A stretch of 64,000 nucleotides of DNA, taken from DTU015 sp964406505 (lineage in GTDB: Bacteria; Bacillota; Sulfobacillia; Fermentithermobacillales; Fermentithermobacillaceae). Below the pieces are notes generated by a model. The model saw nothing but the letters and a program-made list of their open reading frames with translations. It ran no database searches and had not been told where the DNA came from. Positions 9,362 through 18,608 of the stretch are shown one piece after another. The stretch is from contig CAYORX010000006.1 of assembly GCA_964406505.1 (NCBI GenBank), positions 1 to 64,000 on the forward strand, read 5' to 3'. The position numbers and the translations under genes are program-made. The first letter of the stretch is position 1. Each line of letters opens with the position of its first letter.

Positions 9362-10527
9362 AACCTGATCCCTCCTTTCCCGGAAAGATAAAGAGAGCCC
9401 CGCCTTAGCACTTCCTCCAAAATGTCCTTTTGCATCGGATCGTTTTGTTCTTGAATTTGTTCAGTGATTATTTCATAGAAAGCACGTCCGATAGAGTTTG
9501 GTGGAAATTCTTTTGGTGTAAGTTGATGTAAATCTAATTTCTTATCGTCTATCTCTATGTAGAAAAACAAAGGTTCCAACTGTTCTTGTAAGTCTGGAAC
9601 AGTAAAATCTTCAGACCAATCTTTCACGTTAAACAGGTCGCCTTTGAGTTTTAAACGTATAAGGGTTTGTGAGCATGCATATTGACTTATTGTTGTAATC
9701 AAGCTATCTCTATCAGGGATCAGGTTGAGATCTAAATCCAATTTGACCCACCTATACGTTCCCACTCTTTTTTTCTCGACCGTTACTTTAGAAGCACTTT
9801 CTAAACTATCGTCTTTTATTCGTACGAAAGACACTGTCCCAGGTGAAGGTTCTTCGTCAAATCCAAGCGTCTCAGGAGTTCCACAATAGAACGCTTTAGT
9901 ATTACCGCGAGACCAATCTTGATGGCTATGCCAATGCCCCATGGCTACATAGTCAAATGAACTAGATGAAATATCTTCAAAAGTTACTTGAGGCTCATCG
10001 GGATGTATTGAAAGTCCAGGTACTTTCACAGAAGCGTGAACCATTGCGACTTTGTATTTAGCGCAGCTATCAGAAGCTAAAACAGAAATCTCTCTAAGCG
10101 GCCTTTCTCCCCCTTTTTTGCCTTTGCTAGCTACAGAGAAAACAGTTGCATTTGAAGTTGGATGAAACGTACATGGTTTTTCCGAAATCACTTCTACATT
10201 GGAAGGCAGCCCTAAAGGATTTATCACAGTACTATACACCGAGCTGGAGTCTAATACGTCGTGATTGCCGGGCAGTATATATACAGGAATTGGTGTCAAA
10301 GATGCCAGACGCTGCATTACTTCGCTAACCAATCGGGTCGAAACCGAATTAGAATCAAACAAATCGCCAGCTATTAACAGAAAATCTGACTGAGTTGTTC
10401 TAACAATATTCACAATGCGTGATAAGGTTTCAATTTGAGCCCGTCGAATTCCGTCTCCCACTCGTCTTCCCATTTTTCGAAAAGGTCTTCCTAAATGGAG
10501 ATCTCCTGTGTGAATAAAAGACAGCAT
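9358..10527 (-). CDS. YhaO/SbcD-like metallophosphoesterase (DNA repair exonuclease subunit)
   Basis: This 389-residue protein has the calcineurin-like phosphoesterase motifs in order: GDLHLG at the N-terminus, GDLFDS near residue 54, GNHD near 87, MVHASV and GHWHSHQ around 195-200. These supply the two-metal ligands of Mre11/SbcD/YhaO nucleases. The C-terminal 150 residues would form the capping and partner-binding region. It is the first gene of a two-gene operon with the YhaN-like ATPase, and together they probably form a membrane- or nucleoid-associated exonuclease for repair. ATG start. Confidence 0.88.
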   Translation of the reverse strand: MLSFIHTGDLHLGRPFRKMGRRVGDGIRRAQIETLSRIVNIVRTTQSDFLLIAGDLFDSNSVSTRLVSEVMQRLASLTPIPVYILPGNHDVLDSSSVYSTVINPLGLPSNVEVISEKPCTFHPTSNATVFSVASKGKKGGERPLREISVLASDSCAKYKVAMVHASVKVPGLSIHPDEPQVTFEDISSSSFDYVAMGHWHSHQDWSRGNTKAFYCGTPETLGFDEEPSPGTVSFVRIKDDSLESASKVTVEKKRVGTYRWVKLDLDLNLIPDRDSLITTISQYACSQTLIRLKLKGDLFNVKDWSEDFTVPDLQEQLEPLFFYIEIDDKKLDLHQLTPKEFPPNSIGRAFYEIITEQIQEQNDPMQKDILEEVLRRGSLYLSGKGGIRL

Positions 10528-10550
10528 TTAAACCTTCCTTTCCGTTGGGA

Positions 10551-11558
10551 TTACCGTTTTAATATTTTTCTAGCCTTTAGCGCCCAGTCTAAATCGTTTA
10601 ACAAAGCCCTACCGATCCCGACAAGATCGGCTTTTCCTTCAACGAGAATGCTTTGCGCTAAAGAAGGTTCGGTTATGCCTCCCGTAACCATTAAAGGAAT
10701 ATTAATTCGTTTTTTAATTGCAAACCCTTTCGAAACAAAATAACCGGGCATAGGGTTATTTGGTTTTGCGCCAATAAACGCACCCGATACATCAATTAAC
10801 GCAACTCCCGCCTTTTCAAGCATGCAAGCTGTTTTAGCAGCATCTTCCGGTTTAATTCCGCCATCAATTCCATCTGAGCATCCTAACCTTACGAAAATTG
10901 GAAAATCAAGACCTACTTGATGCTGCACCGCATCAACTACCTCAAGCAGAAGTCTTGCGCGATTTTCATGATTCCCTCCGTACTTGTCCGTCCGCTTGTT
11001 AGTTAGCGGTGATAGAAATTGAGTTAGAAGATAGGCATGGGCCGCATGAATTTCAACTGCATCAAAACCGGCTAATTTCGCTCTCTTAGCGGCCAAGGCA
11101 AATTCGCCTATTACCTGAGAAATATCTTCAAAGGTCATAGTTTTGGGTTTTCGATCTCGGTTAGGCACGGCAACATCTGAAGGCCCTAGGGGTTCGGAGC
11201 AGATAACTTCAGGATCAGCCACTGCGCCCGCATGGCTAAGTTGAATAGATGCCACAGCACCCCCAACTTTTATGGCATGGACAAGTTCTGCGAATGCCGG
11301 AATTGTTTTGTCTTTATCTATCCCTAATTGATTTCGATGTGCCTTACCCTTTTTCGAAACGTAGGTATGTTCTACAATTATCATACCTAAGCCTTTTGCA
11401 GCCCGCTCTTTGTAGTGTTTTATGGTAGGTTTACCTGGAACCCCGTCATCTTTAACTGCTCCGCCAGGAGGTTGCGAAGCCGTCGCCATGGGGGGCATCA
11501 CAATTCTATTACGTAAAGTAAGTCCCGAAAAAGATATAGGCGAAAACAATTTAGACAT
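10551..11558 (-). CDS. NADH:flavin oxidoreductase, Old Yellow Enzyme family (NamA/YqjM-like)
   Basis: The 335-residue FMN-dependent (beta/alpha)8-barrel begins MSKLFSPISFSGLTLRNRIVMPPM, diagnostic of the family. FMN/substrate motifs include HAAHAYLLTQFLSPLTN with RTDKYGG, and the C-terminal MVTGGITEP and LVGIGRALL phosphate-binding loops. Such enzymes reduce activated alkenes, quinones or nitro compounds with NAD(P)H. I chose the ATG at 11558, preceded by GGGGAGTGATAGA; the longer frame from 11573 would begin inside that site. No 4Fe-4S extension as in 2,4-dienoyl-CoA reductases is present. It is divergent from the DUF6054 gene, with a palindrome in the shared upstream region. Confidence 0.88.
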   Translation of the reverse strand: MSKLFSPISFSGLTLRNRIVMPPMATASQPPGGAVKDDGVPGKPTIKHYKERAAKGLGMIIVEHTYVSKKGKAHRNQLGIDKDKTIPAFAELVHAIKVGGAVASIQLSHAGAVADPEVICSEPLGPSDVAVPNRDRKPKTMTFEDISQVIGEFALAAKRAKLAGFDAVEIHAAHAYLLTQFLSPLTNKRTDKYGGNHENRARLLLEVVDAVQHQVGLDFPIFVRLGCSDGIDGGIKPEDAAKTACMLEKAGVALIDVSGAFIGAKPNNPMPGYFVSKGFAIKKRINIPLMVTGGITEPSLAQSILVEGKADLVGIGRALLNDLDWALKARKILKR

Positions 11559-11626
11559 TCTATCACTCCCCATAATTATTTAATAAAAAATTCCCATACA
11601 AATAAAAAATGTTTTCCATAATGTAA

Positions 11627-11648
11627 CATTAGTGTATCATACACAATG
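11627..11648. promoter_or_regulatory. Operator-like palindrome between the OYE and DUF6054 genes
   Basis: The core GTGTATCATACAC (11632-11644) is a perfect 13-base palindrome, and CATT/AATG flank it on both sides with one extra A on the left. It lies 69 bases before the OYE start and 100 bases before the DUF6054 start, a natural place for a dimeric repressor. No regulator gene is adjacent. Confidence 0.45.
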
Positions 11649-11679
11649 CGTTGTTCTTAAAAAGGTATGCCGTGATAGA

Positions 11680-11707
11680 TTGGATTTTTTTAGGTTTCAT
11701 ATAAAAT
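11680..11707 (+). promoter_or_regulatory. Possible sigma-A-type promoter for the DUF6054 operon
   Basis: TTGGAT (11680-11685) and TAAAAT (11702-11707) are separated by 16 bases and lie 40 bases before the ATG at 11748. Both hexamers match the consensus at four or five positions. Confidence 0.35.
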
Positions 11708-11747
11708 TATATCAGCACAAAAAGTTTTCAAAACGGAGGAAAAACCG

Positions 11748-12080
11748 ATGGCATCTAAGTTTAGGCTTTCTATACCTGACGGAGCGCAAAAAATTCATCA
11801 CTTTTTATCTCGCAAAATGTCTCACGTAGAAAAAGTGAGTGAAGATGTAATCACTGCTGAAAGTAATTATACTGCGGTGCTTGTTTATGAGCACTATTTT
11901 TCTAGAGTCGGAAACCAGGTAGCACTTGTAATTATCATTTCCGGCAATTCATATAAAACAACGGTGAAAACAATATCATGCGGAGCATCAAGGGGATTTT
12001 TGGGACTTATCGATTGGGGAGCCAGCCACGATTTCGCAAGTGAACCTATAGAATATCTTGAACGCGAATATGATTTATAA
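11748..12080 (+). CDS. DUF6054-like small protein
   Basis: The product has 110 residues, no signal peptide and no membrane segment. The pattern VYEHYFSRVGNQVALVIIISG followed by SCGASRGFLGLIDWGASHDF matches what I remember of DUF6054 proteins, in which a hydrophobic central strand pair is followed by a Gly-rich segment and a DWGA-x-x-x-F motif. Function is unknown. The ATG is preceded by ACGGAGGAAAAACCG. It starts a likely operon with the DUF4153 membrane protein (17-base gap) and cardiolipin synthase, so a role in envelope homeostasis is possible but only inferred. Confidence 0.6.
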   Translation: MASKFRLSIPDGAQKIHHFLSRKMSHVEKVSEDVITAESNYTAVLVYEHYFSRVGNQVALVIIISGNSYKTTVKTISCGASRGFLGLIDWGASHDFASEPIEYLEREYDL

Positions 12081-12097
12081 AAAAGGGGAAATTCCAC

Positions 12098-13858
12098 GTG
12101 AAAACCAAACTGCGCGAACTAGTTTCCGATCTATTGATAGCCGCAGGTCCTACCCTTAGGCGATTTTGGGTTTCGGTTAGCTTTACCATTGGCTTGACCG
12201 CTGCTTTAATAGTTAGCACAAATGCAAAATATCCCTACCCTATGCAAACACTCAACCAATTAAGCTGGAGTTTTCTAGCGGGTGTACTTACATCTTGGAA
12301 CGCAATATTATTTTGGGAACTTAAAAAACGTTCGTCGAAAAATTTGGTGGTTACCAAAGATTTATTTGCCCTTGGAACATCAGCAATAATGACAGGTGTA
12401 ACCTATATCATGTTAAATGATTTTACCTTTACTGCAATTAGTAGGCACATAGGTATTTGTATTTTGCTTTTTTTACTATTTCTAATAATTCCCGGCATTC
12501 GTAAATTCCAAGGAACTGAAATATACATAATTAAGTTGTTTTCGCAAGCTGCAATATCTGTATTGTTCACCATAGTGATATTCGTTGGGCTGTCAGGAAT
12601 CACATCTACGATTTCTTATCTCTTTTCTTTAAACATACCGTGGCGGTTTTATCTTCAATTGTGGTTATCTTTGATAGGAGTATTAGCACCATTTTTATTT
12701 ATGGTAGAAATTCCTGCGCCAGGTGCCGCCGTGGCAGATCAAGAATACCCGCAGGTGTTGCGTAATCTTGTGGTTTACGTTATTATCCCTTTACTTATTG
12801 CATATATAGTAATTCTTTACCTATATTTCGGTAAAATACTTATCACTCGCCAATGGCCTGACGGACTAGTAGCTCATTTGGTACTATGGTACTCGGCCAT
12901 AAGTACAGCAACGATGTTTTTTCTGTGGCCCCTTTCATCAGAAAACAAATGGGCAGAAGCTTTTTTAAGCTACTTCAAAAAAGCGGTTATACCACTCCTT
13001 GGCATGATGTTTTTTTCCATAGGTGTTCGAATCAAACTTTACGGAATCACCGAAAATCGCTACTATGTAGTAGCACTTGGCTTATGGATACTCGGTTCAA
13101 TGATCTATTTAAACTTCGCAAAGACGATAAAAACCATTTTTCTGCCGATTTCTTTAGTTATAGTTATAGCTATATCGATAGTAAGCCCTTTTTCTAGCTT
13201 CGCCGTAGCTAAATGGAGCCAAAACAAGCGGCTTGAAACTCTTTGTATAAAATACGCGATGCTGAAAAATAACAATCTTATACAATCTGACTTGGTCCCC
13301 CAAACAGATCGCCGAGAAATATCGGAGATTTTGCAATATTTCGATCGATACCACGATTTGTCGGATGTAAAAATTTTGCCCTATGAATTTACATTGTCGC
13401 AATTTGAAAACGTTTTCGGATTCCCTTACGCAATTGCCACAAGACCTGTCGATGATATGCAAACTTTCCAAACAGATACACCTCATCAGTTGTTTGATAT
13501 TGACGGTTATCAATATTTATTTGACTTTACACATACTAAACATCCATCGGATAATGGAATTTCACTTGTTATGGATCATATTGTAGTTGCATTCGATGAA
13601 AACACCTACCAAATTGCAATAAGTGTTGATGATGATTTGGTATGGCAAAAAGATTTACATGAATTTGTAGATGAACTACTAACCCAATACACACCGCAAA
13701 ATGGAATCGTATTTGACCAACAGGATATGATCATTGAGACCGAGGAAAACGGCCTGAAAATTAAACTAATACTTACTGATCTTTGGGGCAACGTTGATTT
13801 AGAAACTGAAACAACAACCATACATTACGCAAGATTTTTGGTTTTACTCGGCAAATAA
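12098..13858 (+). CDS. DUF4153 family polytopic membrane protein
   Basis: The 586-residue product has about ten to twelve hydrophobic helices in residues 20-375, then a soluble C-terminal domain of about 200 residues containing charged and acidic stretches. The pattern of the N-terminal half (LFALGTSAIMTGVTYIMLND, then LFSQAAISVLFTIVIFVGLSG) fits DUF4153. No enzymatic motif is visible. The GTG start at 12098 sits seven bases after AAGGGGAA. It is 17 bases downstream of the DUF6054 gene and 109 bases upstream of cls. Localisation to the cytoplasmic membrane is clear; function is unknown. Confidence 0.65.
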   Translation: MKTKLRELVSDLLIAAGPTLRRFWVSVSFTIGLTAALIVSTNAKYPYPMQTLNQLSWSFLAGVLTSWNAILFWELKKRSSKNLVVTKDLFALGTSAIMTGVTYIMLNDFTFTAISRHIGICILLFLLFLIIPGIRKFQGTEIYIIKLFSQAAISVLFTIVIFVGLSGITSTISYLFSLNIPWRFYLQLWLSLIGVLAPFLFMVEIPAPGAAVADQEYPQVLRNLVVYVIIPLLIAYIVILYLYFGKILITRQWPDGLVAHLVLWYSAISTATMFFLWPLSSENKWAEAFLSYFKKAVIPLLGMMFFSIGVRIKLYGITENRYYVVALGLWILGSMIYLNFAKTIKTIFLPISLVIVIAISIVSPFSSFAVAKWSQNKRLETLCIKYAMLKNNNLIQSDLVPQTDRREISEILQYFDRYHDLSDVKILPYEFTLSQFENVFGFPYAIATRPVDDMQTFQTDTPHQLFDIDGYQYLFDFTHTKHPSDNGISLVMDHIVVAFDENTYQIAISVDDDLVWQKDLHEFVDELLTQYTPQNGIVFDQQDMIIETEENGLKIKLILTDLWGNVDLETETTTIHYARFLVLLGK

Positions 13859-13967
13859 TCAAGTTATCAAACTTAATCAAAAAAGAAAAGTGTGAAAATA
13901 TTCTCTAACTCTCGCTATAAATATAGTGCATCCAATAAATCATTGTAATAGTTTAAGGAGATACATT

Positions 13968-15389
13968 ATGCGCCACATTTATTACGTAATCTATATAATT
14001 TATTTGCTACTAATCGCGTTTTTGGTTTTCTTCGACAAAAGAAAACCGATGAAACGAATAGGTTGGATTTTAACCCTGGTTTTTCTACCCGGGCTTGGGT
14101 TATTGTTGTATTGGCTTATGGGTAGTAGTTATTTATCAGTTTATCAGAAAAAGAAAACCCAGAAGCTTCATGGAGATGTGCTTTATCAAATAGAAAATAT
14201 AATCAACGAAAACAGCGACCGCTTCCGGACCCCATTATCAAAAGCCGCAAGATTTCATCAAAAATATTGCATAAGCACATTTACAAACGATAATTGCGTT
14301 GAAATTCATACCACTGGCACTCATAAGTTCGACAGTCTTTTTAAAGATATTAATGCTGCTCAAGATAGCATCCATATTATATACTTCACAATTCATAATG
14401 ACGGTATGGGTAAAAAACTTATAAACACACTTATTGAAAAAGTGAATCAGGGAGTAGAAGTCAAACTACTTTACGATCGATTTGGATGCTTGACAACATT
14501 TACATATCCGCTTGTAAGAAGATTAAAAAAAGCGGGAGGGGAAGTGTTCAGCATTAGGCCCTACACACATACAATAAATTACAGAAACCACAGAAAAATC
14601 GTCATTGTAGACGGTAAGATCGGCTATTTAGGTGGATTCAATGTTGGCGACCGGTATCAATTTGGTATAAAAGGCCACTCATGGCGCGACACCCATGTAC
14701 GGGTTACGGGCAGTATGGTTTATTATTTACAAAAAGTATTTTTGTCTGATTTAGCAGCCTCAGTCAAAAAAAATGACCTTGGGCTGCGTCATGACCTTCA
14801 ACACTACTTTCCGCTTCCAAATGCGAAAGGCAGCATAAAATCACAAATCGTAGCTAATGGTTTATACGATAACAACAACCATGAAATAATTAACCTTAGT
14901 TATTTCAATCTTATCAATCTGGCACAAAAAAGAATCTGGATTCAAACACCTTACTTCCGTCCATCAGATATTATGCTTGCCGCCTTAAAAACCGCAGCCG
15001 TGACAGGCGTGGACGTACGCTTGATGCTATCGTTAAACTACGCCTCGGGTGGGATTTTTAACAGAAGTCTTAACCGCTATTTCTTACGCAAACTATCCGG
15101 AAGCGGTGTTAAAGTGTATGGTTATAAAGATATCATGCATGCAAAAACCATGTTAATCGACGATTATGGCTTATGTATTGGCACTGTTAACCTTAATACT
15201 AGAAGTTTGGAGATCGATGATGAAATCTACGGGTATTTTGAGTCAATATCATTGGCGAAACAATATGAACAGATCTTCAATGATGATTTAGATAATTGTA
15301 TAGAAATCGACAAGTTTAAACCAGAAGAACACAATCTAATTGCTCGGGCAATTGAGTCACTGCTTAGTTTCTTAACGCCCTTATCCTAA
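13968..15389 (+). CDS. cls: Cardiolipin synthase (PLD superfamily)
   Basis: This 473-residue enzyme condenses two phosphatidylglycerol molecules to cardiolipin and glycerol at the membrane. Two N-terminal transmembrane helices (about residues 3-22 and 30-50) are followed by two phospholipase D domains. The catalytic HKD motifs are HRKIVIVDG (near residue 207) and HAKTMLIDD (near 387), each H-x-K-x4-D. I chose the ATG at 13968, preceded by TAAGGAGATACATT; the longer frame from 13926 lacks a ribosome-binding site. Probably co-transcribed with the DUF4153 gene. Confidence 0.9.
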   Translation: MRHIYYVIYIIYLLLIAFLVFFDKRKPMKRIGWILTLVFLPGLGLLLYWLMGSSYLSVYQKKKTQKLHGDVLYQIENIINENSDRFRTPLSKAARFHQKYCISTFTNDNCVEIHTTGTHKFDSLFKDINAAQDSIHIIYFTIHNDGMGKKLINTLIEKVNQGVEVKLLYDRFGCLTTFTYPLVRRLKKAGGEVFSIRPYTHTINYRNHRKIVIVDGKIGYLGGFNVGDRYQFGIKGHSWRDTHVRVTGSMVYYLQKVFLSDLAASVKKNDLGLRHDLQHYFPLPNAKGSIKSQIVANGLYDNNNHEIINLSYFNLINLAQKRIWIQTPYFRPSDIMLAALKTAAVTGVDVRLMLSLNYASGGIFNRSLNRYFLRKLSGSGVKVYGYKDIMHAKTMLIDDYGLCIGTVNLNTRSLEIDDEIYGYFESISLAKQYEQIFNDDLDNCIEIDKFKPEEHNLIARAIESLLSFLTPLS

Positions 15390-15456
15390 CTTATTATATT
15401 TCAAGTACACGATTGGAAAAACGTACAAACGCGGCGTCAGCATAAATTTATCTGTC

Positions 15457-16074
15457 TTAAACGTATTGCCTGTGGAGATTAACCTCAACGCTCTTATTTT
15501 TATTGCTGATCATAACCGATTTTTCTTTAGCCGACTGTAAAACAAATCTAACTTGAAACTCAGGGGCTACAATTTGAGTGTTTACATGTGGATAAACATT
15601 TTTAAACAATCCCCGTGGGTTACGATAAATAATTCGAGAACGTTCTTGTTCTGACAATCTTACTAAAAGTTTCTTTACGATTTCTTCTTTTGGTTGCACC
15701 AACAAAGAAAGCCAAATAACATCAAAGCCGCTACCATCAAACTCCATACCGTCAGCTTCTACAACTTGAATGAGATCCGATAAGCCATTCATTGCAACCA
15801 CGCGCTTTGCATTTTCTGCTGCTTCAGCATCGTTATCGATCAAACAAACACTGCAACCGTAATTTGCCAGTTGGAGCGATGTAAAAGGATATCCACCGCC
15901 CCCAATATGTAAAACACGTTCGCCAGGTTCCAAACGAGCCAACGTTATTTCTCTCTCCACCGTAGGCGCATAGAATATTCGATGATAAAAACGGCCGAAG
16001 TTTGGATAATGAACACATAGTTTTTCTATTATCATCGCTGCTTTTAGACAAATATTATAAAAAAGTGTTTTCAT
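15457..16074 (-). CDS. Class I SAM-dependent methyltransferase
   Basis: The product has 205 residues. The SAM-binding motif I is ERVLHIGGGGYPFTS, then an acidic loop CLIDNDAEAAENAKRV (ribose binding) and VEADGMEFDGSGFDVIWLS for motifs II-III. The compact layout without a clear substrate domain, and GGGGYPF in motif I, recall nicotianamine synthase-like or other small-molecule methyltransferases, but the substrate cannot be told. The ATG at 16074 was preferred to a GTG at 16086 that abuts AGGAAGG. It converges with cls. Confidence 0.75.
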   Translation of the reverse strand: MKTLFYNICLKAAMIIEKLCVHYPNFGRFYHRIFYAPTVEREITLARLEPGERVLHIGGGGYPFTSLQLANYGCSVCLIDNDAEAAENAKRVVAMNGLSDLIQVVEADGMEFDGSGFDVIWLSLLVQPKEEIVKKLLVRLSEQERSRIIYRNPRGLFKNVYPHVNTQIVAPEFQVRFVLQSAKEKSVMISNKNKSVEVNLHRQYV

Positions 16075-16497
16075 GTTGCCTATCACGCCTTCCTAATTTG
16101 TTACGAAAATATAAATCGTCAAAGAAAACTGCTAATGGATAGTAATCATGACATTCTGAGTTGCTTACAAAACTTATTCAATTGAACCCTATCTTAAGTA
16201 ATGTATCTGAACTTTGTATGTATTACCACCTAAAATCGGCGATTTCAGACGAAATCTTTGTTCTTGCTAAATTCTAACTCCAATCCACGTGTTATCGTGA
16301 CACGCGGAAATAAAACAACCTGTCAGCATCGCTTAAGGCTGCCTTTTTGCTTCTTCACATGCTTTTCCCGTTCCTGCCCGAAACCTTTTCATAAAGCTTT
16401 TGCATTATCTTAAACTGTTCTTTTAATAAGAAAAGACGCTAAGATATAAGTAAGGAAGTACTGAAAGTAGCTAACTGATTGTAATAGAGGTGATGAG
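16075..16497. other. Intergenic stretch between divergent genes
   Basis: This 423-base stretch separates the methyltransferase from the zinc-ribbon gene. I find no supported coding frame. A small hairpin CGTGT...ACACG lies near 16288-16304. No convincing -35/-10 pair was found. Confidence 0.4.
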
Positions 16498-16791
16498 TTG
16501 CGTTATAATAACCCTTATTACAGAAAAATAAAAGGCAGCCGCAAAACACTAATCTCTTGCGGGCACTGCATGACTAATATCGCTATTTACCAAAAGGCGG
16601 GCAAAGGAAGCCTGTTGCGAATGTACGTAAACAGAATTGTCAAGAGTTCTATTGATTTGTCTGACAAACCCGGGGCGCTATTTTGTCCAAAATGTGGAGA
16701 ACAGCTAGGAACAAAAGTTGCTTTAAAACGAAAGAAAACGGAAGCGTACATAATGGTAAGAGGAGAGTTTCATAGTGAATGGCTAAGATAA
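16498..16791 (+). CDS. Small zinc-ribbon protein
   Basis: The 97-residue basic protein has two CxxC knuckles, C21-G-H-C24 and C63-P-K-C66, spaced as in a zinc ribbon, and a Lys/Arg-rich sequence between and after them. The TTG start lies eight bases after GAGGTGATGAG. It appears monocistronic and ends at a strong bidirectional terminator. A role in nucleic-acid or protein binding is likely for such ribbons, but I do not recognise a family. Confidence 0.65.
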   Translation: MRYNNPYYRKIKGSRKTLISCGHCMTNIAIYQKAGKGSLLRMYVNRIVKSSIDLSDKPGALFCPKCGEQLGTKVALKRKKTEAYIMVRGEFHSEWLR

Positions 16792-16811
16792 ATATTAGCA
16801 ACGTACAAATT

Positions 16812-16858
16812 AGCCCCAAAATGCATCAGGGGCCTGAGCCGACGCACATTTCGGGGCT
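16812..16858. terminator. Bidirectional terminator between convergent genes
   Basis: AGCCCCAAAATG (16812-16823) pairs with CATTTCGGGGCT (16847-16858) with a single mismatch, giving a 12-base stem. It lies between the convergent zinc-ribbon and D-aminoacylase genes. The flanks are only moderately T-rich. Confidence 0.6.
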
Positions 16859-16887
16859 GTTTACATCATTTCTCAATCAATAGAACA

Positions 16888-18462
16888 TTACTTTTTAAGA
16901 ATAAATTCCCCTAAACGATTATCTGTTTGTTCGCCATAAAGCACGGCTGGTTGTCCTTTAATAAAAACGTGTTCTATGCCAATTGGTTTTTGAAATGGAT
17001 TATCATAAGTTGCTTTATCTGAAACATTGGCAGGATCAAACACCGTTACGTCCGCAATCAAATTAGGTTTCAATATACCCCGATCACCTAAGCCTAAATA
17101 TTCGGCTGAAAGCCCGGTTATCCTGCGCACTGATTGCTCTAAAGATACACCGTTTTCCCTAGCCCATCGCAAAAACCGAGGAAAAGTACCAAAATTACGT
17201 GGATGGGGCTTTCCGTGGTTTTCTTCTGCGGACATTGGCAATCCACGCCCATCGCTACCGATAACGTAATTTTTTTGGGAAAGCATATAGTTGACATCTT
17301 CTTCACACATGGAAAAAGAAATGCACGTACATCTTGCCTGTGTTTCTATTGCGACCTTCGCTATTGCCTCAGCCATACTTATACCTAATTCTTGACTCAA
17401 TTGCCAAACGTTTTTTCCATCTGCTATCGGATAGCCCCCATTGGTTGTCACAATATAAAGTGATTCACCGTCAGATTGAGTTTGAAATGTCTTTTCTAAA
17501 TCTTTGAGCAATCTAGTACGTTCTTCATTTTGCAAACGTTCAACGGCTTTATGTACGCCTCCTTGAATAGACCATTTGGGGAATGAATTGGTGATACCGG
17601 AAGATGCCGCCGTATATGGATAGAGATCCACCGTTACATTTATGCCCGATTCACGGGCATCAGCCACATTTTGCACAAATTCCGGTGCCCGCCCCCAATT
17701 GCTTTTACCTGCCGATTTGAAATGAGCTATATGTACATGAGCCCCGGTCTGGCGGTAAATCTCATACATCTCATTTAGTGATTCAGGTGTTCCTTCACCC
17801 TGATTACGCATATGGGAACATATTATACCATCATATTTGGAAACAACTTCACCTAAAGCATTCAATTCTTCTTGATCGGAAGACACACCAGGCGCATACC
17901 CTAGCCCAAGGGAAAGACCCCAGGCACCCGCCTTCATATCGCACTCTAATATCCGCTGCATTTCAGCAAGTTCTTCACGCGTGGCTTTGCGATCCTCAAA
18001 CCCCATTACGCCGCATCTAACAGCACCATGGCCTATGAGGGAAATAAGATTTGTACTCATCATTTTGCCCCGCGTTTTGACTTTAGCTATAAACTTTTGC
18101 AAAGAGCTTGAGGCAAATTCTTGAAATTCCTCACCTGCAAATTTTGTTATATTGTCTAGACGATCCTCAGGACAAGGATATATAGTAGACCCGCATTGGC
18201 CGGCTAATTCCGTAGTTACCCCTTGCAAGATTTTACTCTCGCAACGGTCATCCAGTAAAAACGAAGTATCCGAGTGGGAATGAAAGTCAATGAAACCTGG
18301 TGCGATAGCTAACCCGGTTGCATCTATCACTTGACTGCCTGTGTTTTTGATCTTTGGTGCGATTTCAATTATCTTCCCGTCTTTAATAGATATGTCAGCT
18401 TGCATTGGTTTAGCACCGGTGCCGTCTACAATAATGCCGCCGCGAAGGATATAATCATACAT
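16888..18462 (-). CDS. N-acyl-D-amino-acid deacylase (amidohydrolase superfamily)
   Basis: The product has 524 residues and hydrolyses N-acyl-D-amino acids or related amides in this family. An N-terminal beta-sandwich (LRGGIIVDGTG) is followed by the metal-binding HSHSD motif, the AGQCGST segment with the bridging Cys typical of D-aminoacylases, and the downstream His ligands in GIICSHMRNQ and HVHIAHFKSAG. A late Asp-containing motif, VIGSDGRGLPM, completes the site. The ATG at 18462, ten bases after GGGAG, was preferred to the ATG at 18471. The gene stands alone. Confidence 0.88.
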   Translation of the reverse strand: MYDYILRGGIIVDGTGAKPMQADISIKDGKIIEIAPKIKNTGSQVIDATGLAIAPGFIDFHSHSDTSFLLDDRCESKILQGVTTELAGQCGSTIYPCPEDRLDNITKFAGEEFQEFASSSLQKFIAKVKTRGKMMSTNLISLIGHGAVRCGVMGFEDRKATREELAEMQRILECDMKAGAWGLSLGLGYAPGVSSDQEELNALGEVVSKYDGIICSHMRNQGEGTPESLNEMYEIYRQTGAHVHIAHFKSAGKSNWGRAPEFVQNVADARESGINVTVDLYPYTAASSGITNSFPKWSIQGGVHKAVERLQNEERTRLLKDLEKTFQTQSDGESLYIVTTNGGYPIADGKNVWQLSQELGISMAEAIAKVAIETQARCTCISFSMCEEDVNYMLSQKNYVIGSDGRGLPMSAEENHGKPHPRNFGTFPRFLRWARENGVSLEQSVRRITGLSAEYLGLGDRGILKPNLIADVTVFDPANVSDKATYDNPFQKPIGIEHVFIKGQPAVLYGEQTDNRLGEFILKK

Positions 18463-18608
18463 AATTCTCATTCTCCCATCATTTTAAATAAATCTTTGTA
18501 TGCTATCTTTATTTGCATCCTAGAAAGAAATGGTTCTATGTGTATATTCCGCTAAACACATTTATTTCCTTCGGTAATGGTTTAGTTCACTCAAGCAAGC
18601 GTTAAAAC

